A stretch of DNA of 64,000 bases from Polaromonas sp. YR568 (lineage in GTDB: Bacteria > Pseudomonadota > Gammaproteobacteria > Burkholderiales > Burkholderiaceae_C): assembly GCF_900116715.1 (NCBI RefSeq), contig NZ_FPBM01000003.1, positions 186,001-250,000 on the forward strand, in the 5' to 3' direction. The position numbers and the translations under genes are program-made. Positions 8,433-18,426 of the stretch are shown piece by piece; positions within the stretch are counted from its first letter, which is position 1, and every line of letters starts with the position of its first letter. Under the pieces are notes generated by a model. That model made no database searches, was not told the DNA's origin, and saw nothing but the letters and a program-made list of their open reading frames with translations.

Positions 8433-8933
8433 TTATTCGACGTCGCTCTCGTGGTCCAGCTGCAGCGGCGCGCGGCGCAGCAGCTCCAGCAGCGCCATCA
8501 CACCGATCGCCACCGCGCAGAGAAGCACCGGCAGCGGCAGCAAGGCGCCGGAGTAGCCCATCACCACCGAGGGGCTGTCCAGCCCCACCACTACCTGCTG
8601 CCAGGCGCCCCAGGCGAGCAGGCCGCAGGCCAGCACCACCAGCGCACGGATCAGCACCGCCATGAAAGCCAGCGCGCGGGGCCGGCCCTTGAGCAGGCCA
8701 ACCAGGCTGGTGAAAGCCATGTGCTCACCCGCCGGGTAAGCGGCGGTCGCGCCGATAAACACCATCCAGACGAACAGCAGGCGCGACAGCTCCTCGCTCG
8801 CGGCGATGCCGGCGCCAAAGCCGTAGCGCAGCACCACGTTGATAAAGACGGCCAGGGCCATCACACCCAGGCACGCGGCCATGGCGATGCGGGCCATCCG
8901 CAGGGCCGCTGAGGATGCGTTGAAAGTGCTCAT
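8433..8933 (-). CDS. TRAP transporter small permease (DctQ family)
   Basis: A 166-residue membrane protein with four hydrophobic segments, matching the usual DctQ size. The first segment (IAMAACLGVMALAVFINVVLRYGFG) leads into the conserved NVVLRY.F..G....EE.SR motif, here AASEELSRLLFVWMVFIGATAAY. EHMAFTSLV is the other conserved block. The ATG overlaps the gntK stop by 4 bp (ATGA at 8930-8933), so expression is coupled to the kinase. Confidence 0.93.
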   Translation of the reverse strand: MSTFNASSAALRMARIAMAACLGVMALAVFINVVLRYGFGAGIAASEELSRLLFVWMVFIGATAAYPAGEHMAFTSLVGLLKGRPRALAFMAVLIRALVVLACGLLAWGAWQQVVVGLDSPSVVMGYSGALLPLPVLLCAVAIGVMALLELLRRAPLQLDHESDVE

Positions 8934-9502
8934 TCGGTTTGTCCTTTTCCTTGTGTCTGTTGTGTTTGCTGTGTCTGTTGTGTTTGCGCTTGTGCTTGTG
9001 TGTGCTGTTGGGGGTGCAGCCAGTCGCAGACGCGGCGCTGCAGCTGCGCAATGGGCGCGGTGGCATCCACACGCAGCACGCCGGGCTCGCCCAGCGGCGG
9101 CTCCAGCGTGGTGAACTGGCTGTCCACCAGGGTTTGCGAAAAGAAGTGGGTCGCAGCGCGTGCGGCCACGCGGGCCCGCGCCTCTTCGCGCCCGATCTCC
9201 AGGTACACAAAGCGCAGGCCGTCAGTGCCCGCGCGCAGCTGGTCGCGGTAGGCGCGCTTGAGCGCCGAGCACGTCAACACCAGGCCCTGGGGATGGGTGC
9301 GCAACTGCTCGCCCAGCACCTCGAGCCAGCCTTTGCGGTCGGCATCCGTCAGGGCCACGCCGTTGCGCATCTTGTTCAGGCTGGCTTCGCCATGAAAGTC
9401 ATCCCCCTCCACCACACCCAGGCCCTCGGCGCGCGCCACCGCGTGCCCCAGGCTGGACTTGCCGCAACCGGCCACGCCCATCATCACCAGAAAAATTCCC
9501 AT
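8930..9502 (-). CDS. gntK: Gluconokinase with Gln/Thr-rich C-terminal tail
   Basis: A 190-residue P-loop kinase that phosphorylates gluconate to 6-phosphogluconate. Walker A GVAGCGKSS is at residues 9-17. The gluconate-binding region is EGDDFHGEASLNKMRNGVALTDADRKGWL, and LTCSALKRAYRDQLR, FVYLE and HFF.QTLVDSQFTTLEPP are all gluconokinase hallmarks. The catalytic core ends near residue 165. The rest is a low-complexity tail of Gln, Thr and Ala, encoded partly by two perfect 18-bp repeats (8952-8987). It heads the TRAP operon. A 14-bp palindrome sits two bases before its ATG, where the ribosome-binding site would be, and no clear Shine-Dalgarno sequence is seen. Confidence 0.93.
   Translation of the reverse strand: MGIFLVMMGVAGCGKSSLGHAVARAEGLGVVEGDDFHGEASLNKMRNGVALTDADRKGWLEVLGEQLRTHPQGLVLTCSALKRAYRDQLRAGTDGLRFVYLEIGREEARARVAARAATHFFSQTLVDSQFTTLEPPLGEPGVLRVDATAPIAQLQRRVCDWLHPQQHTQAQAQTQQTQQTQQTQGKGQTE
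8952..8987. repeat. Two perfect 18-bp tandem repeats in the gntK 3' end
   Basis: TGTGTCTGTTGTGTTTGC occurs twice head to tail (8952-8969 and 8970-8987), with related TGT-rich sequence continuing to about 9010. The unit is a multiple of three, so copy-number change would lengthen or shorten the Gln/Thr tail of the kinase without a frameshift. Confidence 0.85.
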
Positions 9503-9504
9503 TT

Positions 9505-9518
9505 GGATAGCGCTATCC
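9505..9518. promoter_or_regulatory. Predicted LacI-family operator, gntK-proximal
   Basis: A perfect 14-bp palindrome, GGATAGCGCTATCC, with the central CG typical of LacI-family operators. It ends two bases before the gntK ATG, so a bound repressor would block either the leader promoter or ribosome access. An identical copy lies at 9614-9627, with centres 109 bp apart. The divergent neighbour encodes a LacI-family regulator, the natural candidate ligand. Confidence 0.8.
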
Positions 9519-9613
9519 CATGACTGTTAAAAAAATGGCTACACTGCGCTGGTGAAGTTACCAACGGTGAGCCGAATCCTCCCTGATGAATTGGCTGAGT
9601 AGCAATTCATTAC

Positions 9614-9627
9614 GGATAGCGCTATCC
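9614..9627. promoter_or_regulatory. Predicted LacI-family operator, regulator-proximal
   Basis: Second exact copy of GGATAGCGCTATCC, 39 bp before the ATG of the LacI-family gene, where it would allow autorepression. Two identical sites flanking a divergent promoter region suggest repression by looping, although 109 bp between centres is not an integral number of helical turns for B-DNA at 10.5 bp per turn (about 10.4 turns). Confidence 0.8.
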
Positions 9628-9666
9628 TAGGCGACCACTAACCCGATTGAACTGGGACTTACCCTT

Positions 9667-10698
9667 ATGTCAGCCTCCGTGACCAGCACCCGCTCCCGCG
9701 CCACCGGCCGCGTCACCCTGGCCGATGTGGCCCGCGCCGCCGGCGTCAGCCCCATCACCGTCTCGCGCGCGCTGCGCGGCGAGCGCGCGGTGGCCCCGTC
9801 CCTGGTCGTGCGCGTGCAGGCGGCCGCGGCCAAGCTCGGTTACGTGCCCGACCCCGCAGCCCGCGCGCTGGCCTCCAGCCACAGCAGCCATGTGGCCGTG
9901 CTCATTCCGATGCTGTCCAACGCGCTGTTTGTGGATGTGCTGGAAGCCGTGCAGCGCACGCTGCGGCCCGCCGGCTACCAGACGCTGATCGGCATCACCC
10001 ACTACGACCCGGTGGAAGAAGAATCGCTGCTGCGCGAACACCTGCAGCACCGGCCCGCCGGCATGCTGGTGACCGGCTTTGAGCGCAGCGAGCCGACCCG
10101 CGCGCTCATCGCCGGCAGCGGCGTGCCCTGTGTGCACCTGATGGAAACCAGCCCCGCGCCCGACGTGTACAGCGTAGGCCTTTCACAAGCCCAGGCCGGC
10201 GCCGCCATGACGCGCCACCTGCTGCAACGCGGCCGCCAGCGCATCGCCTTCGCCGCCGCGCAGCTCGACCCGCGCACGCTGCAGCGCCTGGAAGGCTGGC
10301 GCTCCGCCCTGGCCGAGGCCGGCCTCTACGACCCGACACTGGAGTGGCTGAACCCCGCGCCCTCCTCGCTGGCGCTGGGCGGGCGCATGTTCGAACAGAT
10401 CATCGGCCAGACCCCTGCCATCGACGCCATCTTTTTCTGCAACGACGACCTGGCCCAAGGCGCCCTGCTGGCCGCACTGCGCCTGGGTGTCGACGTGCCA
10501 GGCCGCATCGCGGTGGCCGGCTTCAACGACCTCACCGGCAGCGACCAGATGCAGCCGACCCTGACCACCGTACGCACCCCCCGCAACGAAATCGGCAACG
10601 CCGCAGCCACCATGCTGCTGGCGCTGATGCGCGGCCAGCCGCTGCCGACGGCCAGTGTGGATGTGGGCTATGAGCTGGTGATCAGGGCTAGTACTTGA
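9667..10698 (+). CDS. LacI-family transcriptional regulator of the gluconokinase-TRAP operon
   Basis: A 343-residue regulator. The N-terminal LacI helix-turn-helix is clear (VTLADVARAAGVSPITVSRAL, starting near residue 17), followed by the hinge helix (PDPAARALASSHS). The periplasmic-binding-protein-like effector domain begins at VAVLIPMLSNALF. The segments IDAIFFCNDDLAQGALLAALRLGVDVPG and VAGFNDLTGSDQMQPTLTTVRTP are standard for GntR-like members. It is divergent from gntK across 164 bp containing two identical palindromes. By analogy with GntR it should repress and be released by gluconate or a related aldonate; this is inference. Confidence 0.92.
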   Translation: MSASVTSTRSRATGRVTLADVARAAGVSPITVSRALRGERAVAPSLVVRVQAAAAKLGYVPDPAARALASSHSSHVAVLIPMLSNALFVDVLEAVQRTLRPAGYQTLIGITHYDPVEEESLLREHLQHRPAGMLVTGFERSEPTRALIAGSGVPCVHLMETSPAPDVYSVGLSQAQAGAAMTRHLLQRGRQRIAFAAAQLDPRTLQRLEGWRSALAEAGLYDPTLEWLNPAPSSLALGGRMFEQIIGQTPAIDAIFFCNDDLAQGALLAALRLGVDVPGRIAVAGFNDLTGSDQMQPTLTTVRTPRNEIGNAAATMLLALMRGQPLPTASVDVGYELVIRAST

Positions 10699-10840
10699 GG
10701 GGTTCTGCGTGGGGCTTGCGGCTGACGGGCGAGTGAAAGGCCGTCCGCTTTGATGGGCCGGATTAACCCCTACGTCAACGAAAGCAGAAGCGGGGCAGGG
10801 CTCAGCTAGACTGCACGAAACAACTTTTACCTCCCCTGCA

Positions 10841-11404
10841 ATGAAATACTTACGCTTTCTGACTTTAGGGCTAGCGATATCGGCGGTGACTGTTCTTAGC
10901 GGGTGTATGTCCATGCCCGACCCGAGGATCACCAGTCAATCAGGTATGGCAGAGCGTACGGCGGCCAAGCCCAATGTCTTGCTTGTGTTTCGGATCGCGT
11001 TGGAGAGAAGGCACTATCGAACTACAGAGCAAGCCGAGACCCTGTATCACCTTGCGGGGAAAGAGTTTGTAAAACGGGTAGAAGGGCTTGGAGGTCAAGC
11101 CTCTTACAAAATTATCAGTGATTCAAATGACCTGGAAATACCAGTTGGCTACACCCATGTGCTTGCGGAGAACATCAAGCAACTTTCCATGGACGGCAAA
11201 GGGTATCTCAAATATAGAGTTTGGGATGCCATCTTGTGGGTCACTCCTGAAAAGCGGCCTGCTAGAAAAGTGTTCACCCAAGTCTATGAATCCGACGGCA
11301 TCGTTTGTTTTTCAATTAGTCAGTTCGCAAACAAGGCTGAGTGCCAGGTGAAATACATCGATCACCTTGTGGCTCAATTAGGTCCCGTTTTTCCTGCCAA
11401 ATAA
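10841..11404 (+). CDS. Predicted lipoprotein of unknown function
   Basis: I do not recognise a named family. The 187-residue protein has a lipoprotein signal (MKYLRFLTLGLAISAVTVLSGC, lipobox LSGC with Cys22), so the mature part should be anchored in an envelope membrane. The C-terminal part contains VYESDGIVCFSISQFANKAEC, which matches the C-terminus of the next gene's product (YQSDGIFCF, NKEAC). The two also share a GC.SM.DP start after the lipobox, so they are diverged paralogues. Base composition is visibly lower in GC than the flanking genes, suggesting acquisition. No clear Shine-Dalgarno sequence is seen before the ATG. Confidence 0.75.
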   Translation: MKYLRFLTLGLAISAVTVLSGCMSMPDPRITSQSGMAERTAAKPNVLLVFRIALERRHYRTTEQAETLYHLAGKEFVKRVEGLGGQASYKIISDSNDLEIPVGYTHVLAENIKQLSMDGKGYLKYRVWDAILWVTPEKRPARKVFTQVYESDGIVCFSISQFANKAECQVKYIDHLVAQLGPVFPAK

Positions 11405-11474
11405 TTGCTACCGATCGTCGCCTCCAGGGCGCACGATGTAGCGCGCTTGGGCATTCGATCACCAAGGAATAGTC

Positions 11475-12097
11475 TTGAATAAAAATTCATCCCTTCTGGA
11501 GCCGCTGTGTAGGTGGGCTGTTTTAATCTTGGCAGCCGCATCGCTGGTCGGCTGCGGCACTATGAGCGATCCGGTTCTTATCTCAGAGCGAGTGACGCCT
11601 GCACAAGCGGTGCCGACAAAGAAAATTATGCTCGTTATTGATATGCAGATGGAGTATGAGCCTGAAGGCACTCGACTGACTCCCGCCCGGCAAGCTCATG
11701 TCAAATCGTTTTCAGAACCTGCTGCTAAGGCGATAGTAGAGGCCGTCAAAAAGAGGGGATTCAATGCGGACTATGTGGTGGTGGAAGCTGCAGGGTCCCC
11801 CATAAAAATCGACGCTACCTACTCGCACCTCTGGACGCAAACCTTGACTGCGGCGATCAAGCGTACCGATGTAGCAGCGGCAGATTTAATTTAATTGAGC
11901 GCAAGTGGAGCGGCTATGTTCGACAGCTATCACAGACGAATCAGTTCGTCCCCGTTGTGATGTATCGAACCGAGTATCAGTCAGACGGTATTTTTTGTTT
12001 TTATCCCACGCTTGCCGTCACAAACAAAGAAGCCTGTCAGAACACGTATATAAATTTCCTGATCGCACAGTTGACTAAAGCTGGCGTCCAGCCGTAG
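11475..12097 (+). pseudogene. Frameshifted paralogue of the preceding lipoprotein gene
   Basis: The TTG-started frame (AAGGAA seven bases upstream) encodes a lipoprotein signal ending SLVGC, then about 120 residues, and stops at 11892-11894. The coding sequence plainly continues two frames over from 11894: IERKWSGYVRQLSQ, a VVMYRTEYQSDGIFCF block, and a tail with NKEAC, ending at the TAG of 12095-12097. This matches the intact neighbour's C-terminus. The break coincides with a direct repeat TTAAT-TTAAT (11886-11890 and 11891-11895). Removing one copy restores a single frame of about 205 residues (ADLI-ERKW). So a 5-bp tandem duplication inactivated the gene, or it is a phase-variable or sequencing artefact. 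Confidence 0.8.
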
Positions 12098-12358
12098 CGT
12101 GCCGCTATTGGTGCTTGATTGATCGGCGCACTCCACCCGGCCAGCCATCCCTCTATTAAAGAACTGAGCAAGCGAGGATAGACGGGAGGCGCTGAATTTC
12201 GTAGACTGTCCCCGTTCAGGATATGCAGCCCCTGACCGTCCCAGGCTAAAAGGGCTTAAGCCACGCCTAGGCATCGCCGTTCGGAGTAATCCGCCGGTGC
12301 CCCATGATGTGCCTATATGTCATCGGGAATTTGCTTGTTAACCCAAGTGGATTTCCCT

Positions 12359-12760
12359 ATGACTCAATCACACATTCAAAAACTCCGCCTCATTGCCTTC
12401 CACAGGCAGCACTGCCTATGCTTTTACTGTGGACTTCCCATTTGGGAAGAAGCAGTTGAACAGTTCGCCTCCGCACATGGCATTTCAAATGCCCAGGCAA
12501 ACCTACTGAAATGCACTGCTGAGCATCTAATTGCCGAGAGGGATGGCGGGCAGGCCACGCCCGGCAACATCGTCGCGGCCTGCGCCTGGTGCAATCGCCG
12601 ACGACACGCTGGCCGTCCGCATAAAGCACCGGACGCTCCAACTTATAGATGCCGTGTCGCCAAGCGCATGGCAATGGGTAAATGGCACCCTACGGGTTTA
12701 GCGGCGGTGTTCAAACGCAATGGGCATGCTTGCTATGCCCCAAAAATGCCTGAGTGTTAA
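12359..12760 (+). CDS. HNH-endonuclease-like protein
   Basis: A 133-residue protein with the beta-beta-alpha-metal layout of HNH nucleases. A first Cys pair is in CLCFYCGLPIWEE, the core is CTAEHLIAERDGGQATPGNIVAACAWCNRRRH with the catalytic-type His in AEHLI, the Asn in GNIV, and a second zinc pair at C..C. The ATG at 12359 is chosen because conservation starts there; an in-frame ATG at 12317 would add 14 residues. It stands alone, with no methylase, integrase or phage gene beside it, between a broken lipoprotein gene and a tRNA. Its role could be mobile-element or restriction related; nothing visible decides. Confidence 0.72.
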   Translation: MTQSHIQKLRLIAFHRQHCLCFYCGLPIWEEAVEQFASAHGISNAQANLLKCTAEHLIAERDGGQATPGNIVAACAWCNRRRHAGRPHKAPDAPTYRCRVAKRMAMGKWHPTGLAAVFKRNGHACYAPKMPEC

Positions 12761-12785
12761 GTCAATCTGAGTTCCCAGAAACGAA

Positions 12786-12808
12786 AAAGCCCCGGCAGGC
12801 GGGGCTTT
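12786..12808. terminator. Bidirectional hairpin between the HNH gene and tRNA-Ser
   Basis: AAAGCCCC-GGCAGGC-GGGGCTTT forms a perfect 8-bp stem with a 7-base loop. A run of A before and T at the end allows termination in both directions. It serves the rightward HNH gene and the leftward serS/tRNA-Ser transcript. Confidence 0.85.
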
Positions 12809-12852
12809 CAAGGCATTTCTCAGATTCGTCGGGACTTGTCTGGATGCATGTT

Positions 12853-12940
<88 letters not shown>

Positions 12941-12975
12941 AGTGTGGAAAACGGATTCTAACAGTTGTGGGAGGC

Positions 12976-14346
<1,371 letters not shown>

Positions 14347-15288
14347 TCAGTTCAGGCTGGCCGGGTCCAGATTGGCGCCGCAGATGATGAGGCAGACTTT
14401 TTCGTCGGCGCGCGGGATGTAGCGGCCGCTTTGCAGTGCGGCCAGCGGCAGGGCCGCGGCGGGCTCTACGGCCAGTTTGAGTTCTTTCCACAGCCATAGC
14501 TGTGCGGCGCGTATGGATTCGTCGGTCAGCAACAGCGCGTCGCGCACATGCGCCTGCGTGGCTTCCCAGGCCAGGCTGCCTATGCGTTTGGCGCCCAGCG
14601 AATCGGCGGCGATGCCGCTGACAGCCACATCGACCGGCTCGCCAGCCTCGCGGGCTTTGTACAGGGTGGGCGCCAGCTCGGGCTCCAGCGCCACGACTCT
14701 GGAGCGCCGCTCAAACCAGCCGGCGACGCCGCCAATCAGGCCGCCGCCGCCCACGCTGACGAGCACGGAGTCGGGCACGCCGCCCTGCTGTTCGATTTCT
14801 GCCGCCATGGTGCCGGCGCCGGCTAGCACTTCGGGCTGGTCATAGGCATGCGTCAGCAGCGCGCCGGTTTCCTGCTGGCGGGCGAGGCATGCCTTTAATG
14901 CATCGGCGTACGCCGCGCCCGTCACCACCACCTCGGCGCCCAGCGCAGCCAGCTTGGCGCGCTTGGCGGGTGTTGAGACTTCAGGCACAAACACTTCGCA
15001 GCGCACGCCCAGCTCACGCGCGGCAGCGGCGGTGGCAATGCCGGCGTTGCCGCCGGAGGCGACGATGACGCCGCTGGCCGGGATGGTATTGGAGAGCAGG
15101 CGGTTGAGCATGCCGCGCGCCTTGAAGCTGCCACCGGTTTGCAGGTGCTCGAGCTTGAGCCAGACTTCAGCGCAGTCCACGCCCAGCGCCTTGCCGGGCA
15201 GCTTCCACAGCGGCGTTGTGCGAATGAAGTGGCTGTAGCCCTTATCGAACGTGCGCAGGCAGCTCTCAATTTGATTGCGAGTGGTCAT
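14347..15288 (-). CDS. PLP-dependent threonine/serine dehydratase-like enzyme
   Basis: A 313-residue fold-type II PLP enzyme. The PLP Lys lies in GGSFKARGMLNRLL (SFK.RG). The phosphate/substrate loop is ASGGNAGIATAAAARELG, and the glycine-rich phosphate-binding loop is VLVSVGGGGLIGGVAGWF. TPLWKLP near the N-terminus is also typical. There is no C-terminal ACT domain, so it is a short catabolic-type or unspecialised member rather than biosynthetic IlvA. Substrate (threonine, serine or hydroxyaspartate) cannot be told apart by eye. Confidence 0.85.
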   Translation of the reverse strand: MTTRNQIESCLRTFDKGYSHFIRTTPLWKLPGKALGVDCAEVWLKLEHLQTGGSFKARGMLNRLLSNTIPASGVIVASGGNAGIATAAAARELGVRCEVFVPEVSTPAKRAKLAALGAEVVVTGAAYADALKACLARQQETGALLTHAYDQPEVLAGAGTMAAEIEQQGGVPDSVLVSVGGGGLIGGVAGWFERRSRVVALEPELAPTLYKAREAGEPVDVAVSGIAADSLGAKRIGSLAWEATQAHVRDALLLTDESIRAAQLWLWKELKLAVEPAAALPLAALQSGRYIPRADEKVCLIICGANLDPASLN

Positions 15289-15327
15289 GGTCGAAACAAC
15301 AGAAAGTCGGAAAAGAAAAGAGCCGGA

Positions 15328-16323
15328 TCAAAGCTGGTGCAGCTGGCTGTCGTTCACTTCCAGCACATGGCCTTGCGCGTCCAGCTTCAGGCCTTTGGGC
15401 AGCGGGAACTTGATGGTTTCCTCGATGCCATCCATCTTGCGCACCGACACCGCGCCCAGCGCCTTGATGCGGTCTATCACCTGCTTGACGAGAATTTCAG
15501 GCGCCGACGCGCCGGCCGTCAGGCCCACGCGGCTCTTGCCTTCAAACCATTCTTCTTTCAGCTCGCTGGCGTCGTCGACCATATAGGCCTCGGTGCCCAG
15601 CTTGGCGGCCAGCTCGCGCAGGCGGTTGCTGTTGGAGCTGGTCGGGCTGCCGACCACGATGAGGATGTCGACCTGCGGGCTCAGCACCTTGACGGCGTCT
15701 TGCCGATTTTGCGTGGCGTAGCAGATGTCTTGCTGTTTGGGCTCGCGCACCTGCGGAAAGCGCTTTTTCACTGCCGCGCTGATCTCGGCCGCGTCGTCCA
15801 CGCTCAGGGTGGTCTGCGTGACGACGGCCAGGCGCTCGGTCTGAAGGGGGCTGATGCGCCAGACGTCTTCCACGTCTTCGACCAGGTGGATGCCGCTGTC
15901 GAGCTGGCCCATGGTGCCTTCGACTTCGGGATGGCCCTTGTGGCCGATCATGATGAATTCGTAGCCCTCTTTATTGAGCTTGGCCACTTCGACGTGCACC
16001 TTGGTCACCAGCGGGCAGGTGGCATCAAAAATCTGGAAGCCGCGCCGCTCGGCCTCTTTCTGGATGGCCTGGCTCACGCCGTGGGCGCTGAAGACCAGCG
16101 TTGCACCCGGGGGCACGTCGTCCAGCTCTTCAATAAAGATCGCGCCTTTTTCTTTCAGGTCATTGACGACGTAGGTGTTGTGCACGATCTCGTGGCGCAC
16201 ATAAATCGGGCGGCCGAATTTCGTCAGGGCGCGCTCGACGATTTCGATCGCGCGGTCTACGCCGGCGCAGAAACCTCTGGGTTCCGCGAGAAGAATCTCC
16301 TGGGGAAGCACGGCCTTGTTCAT
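15328..16323 (-). CDS. ispH: 4-hydroxy-3-methylbut-2-enyl diphosphate reductase
   Basis: A 331-residue Fe-S enzyme making IPP and DMAPP in the last step of the MEP isoprenoid pathway. Cluster ligands are visible in [17 protein letters not shown] (Cys19), [15 protein letters not shown], and [13 protein letters not shown]. The H-E/H motifs [13 protein letters not shown] and FSAHGVS, and [18 protein letters not shown] are standard. The start overlaps the stop of the FKBP gene by 4 bp, the common slpA-ispH arrangement of proteobacteria. It ends with a C-terminal extension typical of betaproteobacterial members. Confidence 0.97.
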   Translation of the reverse strand: MNKAVLPQEILLAEPRGFCAGVDRAIEIVERALTKFGRPIYVRHEIVHNTYVVNDLKEKGAIFIEELDDVPPGATLVFSAHGVSQAIQKEAERRGFQIFDATCPLVTKVHVEVAKLNKEGYEFIMIGHKGHPEVEGTMGQLDSGIHLVEDVEDVWRISPLQTERLAVVTQTTLSVDDAAEISAAVKKRFPQVREPKQQDICYATQNRQDAVKVLSPQVDILIVVGSPTSSNSNRLRELAAKLGTEAYMVDDASELKEEWFEGKSRVGLTAGASAPEILVKQVIDRIKALGAVSVRKMDGIEETIKFPLPKGLKLDAQGHVLEVNDSQLHQL

Positions 16324-16808
16324 AGAACCCCAATCACATGCACTTCAAACACCACAGGCTGGCCTGCCAGCGGGTGGTTGAAGTCAAACTGCACCGCATC
16401 GCCATCGGGCTTGATCTGCTGCACGGCCCCGGCGTACTGGCCCATGCCGTCGGGCGTGGGGAACTGCACCACATCGCCCACCTTGTACTGCTCGTCCGGG
16501 TCGCCCAGCTCATTAAGCAGCTTGCGCGCCACCCACTGCACCAGCTCGGGGTTGCGCTCGCCAAAGGCCTCGCCGGCCGGCAGCTCAAAGGTGGTGCGCG
16601 TGCCTTCGGCCAGGCCCAGCAGGCGTTGCTCGATGGCAGGCGACAGCTCGCCCGTGCCCAAGCTCAGCGTGGCGGGCTTGCCGTCAAAGGTGTTGATGAT
16701 GTCGGCGCCCGGTTTGCCGCCCACGGCAGGGCCGGCCATGCGGTAGTGCAGCGTCAGGAAGGAGCCCTGCTCGACAAGCGGGGCGGCGGAGAGTTCCACG
16801 GTGGGCAT
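16320..16808 (-). CDS. slpA: FKBP-type peptidyl-prolyl isomerase, SlpA-like
   Basis: A 162-residue cytoplasmic FKBP of the SlyD/SlpA type. Landmarks are FLTLHYRMA near the start, [55 protein letters not shown], and [19 protein letters not shown] at the end, with the insert-in-flap region between. It has no SlyD metal tail. Gene order with ispH, translationally coupled by ATGA, is conserved across proteobacteria and supports the call. The signal-less N-terminus agrees with a cytoplasmic folding helper. Confidence 0.93.
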   Translation of the reverse strand: MPTVELSAAPLVEQGSFLTLHYRMAGPAVGGKPGADIINTFDGKPATLSLGTGELSPAIEQRLLGLAEGTRTTFELPAGEAFGERNPELVQWVARKLLNELGDPDEQYKVGDVVQFPTPDGMGQYAGAVQQIKPDGDAVQFDFNHPLAGQPVVFEVHVIGVL

Positions 16809-17000
16809 AAGGCTTTCGGGGCCGGCCCCGGGGGCGGGCCGTGTTGGTCAACGGGTAAATCAACGAGTAGAGAGCCCCTATTGTAGAAAGTACGGCCTGG
16901 CCGGGCCAAAACAGGTCTTTTCGGGTCTTTCCCGGGTTTTCAAGCTCTGTGGCCGTCCCGTAGCCCTTCCGTAGCCCACCCTCCGCTACGCTGCGCCACC

Positions 17001-17678
17001 ATGATCCTCAAAGACCTTCCCGAAGACACCCGCCCGCGCGAAAAACTGCTGGCCCACGGCCCCGCCTCCCTCACCAACGCCGAACTGCTGGCCGTGCTGC
17101 TGCGCACCGGCATGCCCGGCAAAAACGTGCTGCAGATGGGCCAGGAGCTGCTGGACACCTTCGGCGGCCTGGCCGGGCTGCTGCACGCCACGGCCGACGA
17201 CCTGCGCCGCATCAACGGCCTGGGCGGCACCGCCAAGCGGGCGCAACTGGTCGCCGTGGTGGAACTGGCCCGCCGCGCGCTGGCCGAAAAGCTCAAGGAA
17301 AAAACCCTGTTCGACACCCCCCAGGCCGTGCGCGACTACCTGCAACTGCAGCTGGGCAACCGCCCGCATGAGGTTTTTGCGGTGCTGTTTCTCGACAGCC
17401 AGCACCGCCTGATCGCGCTGGAGGAGCTCTTTCGCGGCACCCTCAACCAGGCATCGGTTTACCCGCGCGAGGTCATCGTTCGCGCGCTGGCCCGCAACGC
17501 CGCCAGCGTGGTGCTGGCCCACAACCACCCCAGCGGCATCGCCCAACCCTCACGCGCCGACGAGGCGCTCACGCAGACGCTCAAGTCCGCCCTCGCGCTG
17601 GTGGACGTGCGCGTGCTGGACCATTTTGTGGTGACCAGCACCGAGGCGGTGTCGATGGCCGAGCTGGGTTTGCTTTAA
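17001..17678 (+). CDS. radC: RadC family JAB-domain protein
   Basis: A 225-residue RadC homologue. The N-terminal helix-hairpin-helix region contains [32 protein letters not shown] and [16 protein letters not shown]. The C-terminal JAMM/JAB metalloprotease-like domain has the metal signature E-F-R-G-T-L, then [19 protein letters not shown], with both His and the Asp present. The protein ends normally ([17 protein letters not shown]). Despite its name a DNA-repair role is not established for the family. It is divergent from slpA across about 190 bp. Confidence 0.95.
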   Translation: MILKDLPEDTRPREKLLAHGPASLTNAELLAVLLRTGMPGKNVLQMGQELLDTFGGLAGLLHATADDLRRINGLGGTAKRAQLVAVVELARRALAEKLKEKTLFDTPQAVRDYLQLQLGNRPHEVFAVLFLDSQHRLIALEELFRGTLNQASVYPREVIVRALARNAASVVLAHNHPSGIAQPSRADEALTQTLKSALALVDVRVLDHFVVTSTEAVSMAELGLL

Positions 17679-17734
17679 AGGCCTTCCCCTTCACAGAAAG
17701 CCCGCGCCGGGAAGACTTGCCTATCATTGGCCTC

Positions 17735-18406
17735 ATGAACACCAAGGCGGCAGGCAAAGCCAAACTCAAGGACCTCAAAGACCTCAAGGGCGTGAAGCAG
17801 GCGATCGAGGCCCGCGTCAAACTCGACAAGGAACAGGAAGCCGCGCGCATTGCAGCCGCCGCCAAAGCCAAGGCCGAGAAAGAACTGTTCTCGCGCGCCG
17901 TCGGCCCCGTCAAGGCCCTGCCCGCCAAACACCTGCCCGGCCACAAGGCTTCGCTGCCGCAGGTGCAAGCCGCGCCCATCCCGGTGCAGCAGCAGCGCGA
18001 CGAACTCGCGGTAATGCGTGAAGCGATCTCCGACGAGTTCGATGCCGAAACGCTGCTGGACACTGACGAGGCGCTGAGCTTCCGGCGGCCGGGCATGGGG
18101 CCTGACGTGGTGCGCAAGCTGCGCCGCGGCGGCTGGAGCATCCAGGGCCAGCTCGACCTGCACGGCCTGCGCCGCGAAGACGCGCGCGAAGCGCTCACTC
18201 ACTTCATCAAAGATGCACACAAGGTCGGCTGGCGCTGCGTGCGCGTGGTGCACGGCAAGGGCCTGGGCTCGCCGGGCAAAACGCCGGTGCTCAAGGGCAA
18301 GGTGCAGAGCTGGCTGATCCAGAAGCAGGAAGTGCTGGCTTTTGTGCAGGCGCGGCCGGCCGAGGGCGGCGCCGGGGCGCTGGTGGTGTTGCTGGCGCAG
18401 GGTTAG
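17735..18406 (+). CDS. Smr-domain protein
   Basis: A 223-residue protein from the ATG at 17735; an in-frame TTG at 17717 would add six residues. The N-terminal 70 residues are Lys/Ala/Glu-rich and likely helical. The C-terminal Smr nuclease-like domain is clear: GQLDLHGLRREDAREALTHFI, CVRVVHGKGLGSPGKTPVLKGKVQSWL, and a closing ARPAEGGAGALVVLL. The LDLHG and HGKG motifs are the family hallmarks. Stand-alone Smr proteins act on RNA or branched DNA or rescue collided ribosomes in characterised cases; which applies here is unknown. Confidence 0.9.
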   Translation: MNTKAAGKAKLKDLKDLKGVKQAIEARVKLDKEQEAARIAAAAKAKAEKELFSRAVGPVKALPAKHLPGHKASLPQVQAAPIPVQQQRDELAVMREAISDEFDAETLLDTDEALSFRRPGMGPDVVRKLRRGGWSIQGQLDLHGLRREDAREALTHFIKDAHKVGWRCVRVVHGKGLGSPGKTPVLKGKVQSWLIQKQEVLAFVQARPAEGGAGALVVLLAQG

Positions 18407-18426
18407 AGGGTGCCAGCGCCGCGGGC

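Noticed and set aside
6961..8556. A 531-codon plus-strand frame opposite the TRAP large permease
   Set aside because: Translation is dominated by His, Gln and Arg, with no homology-like motif; the minus strand DctM is certain.
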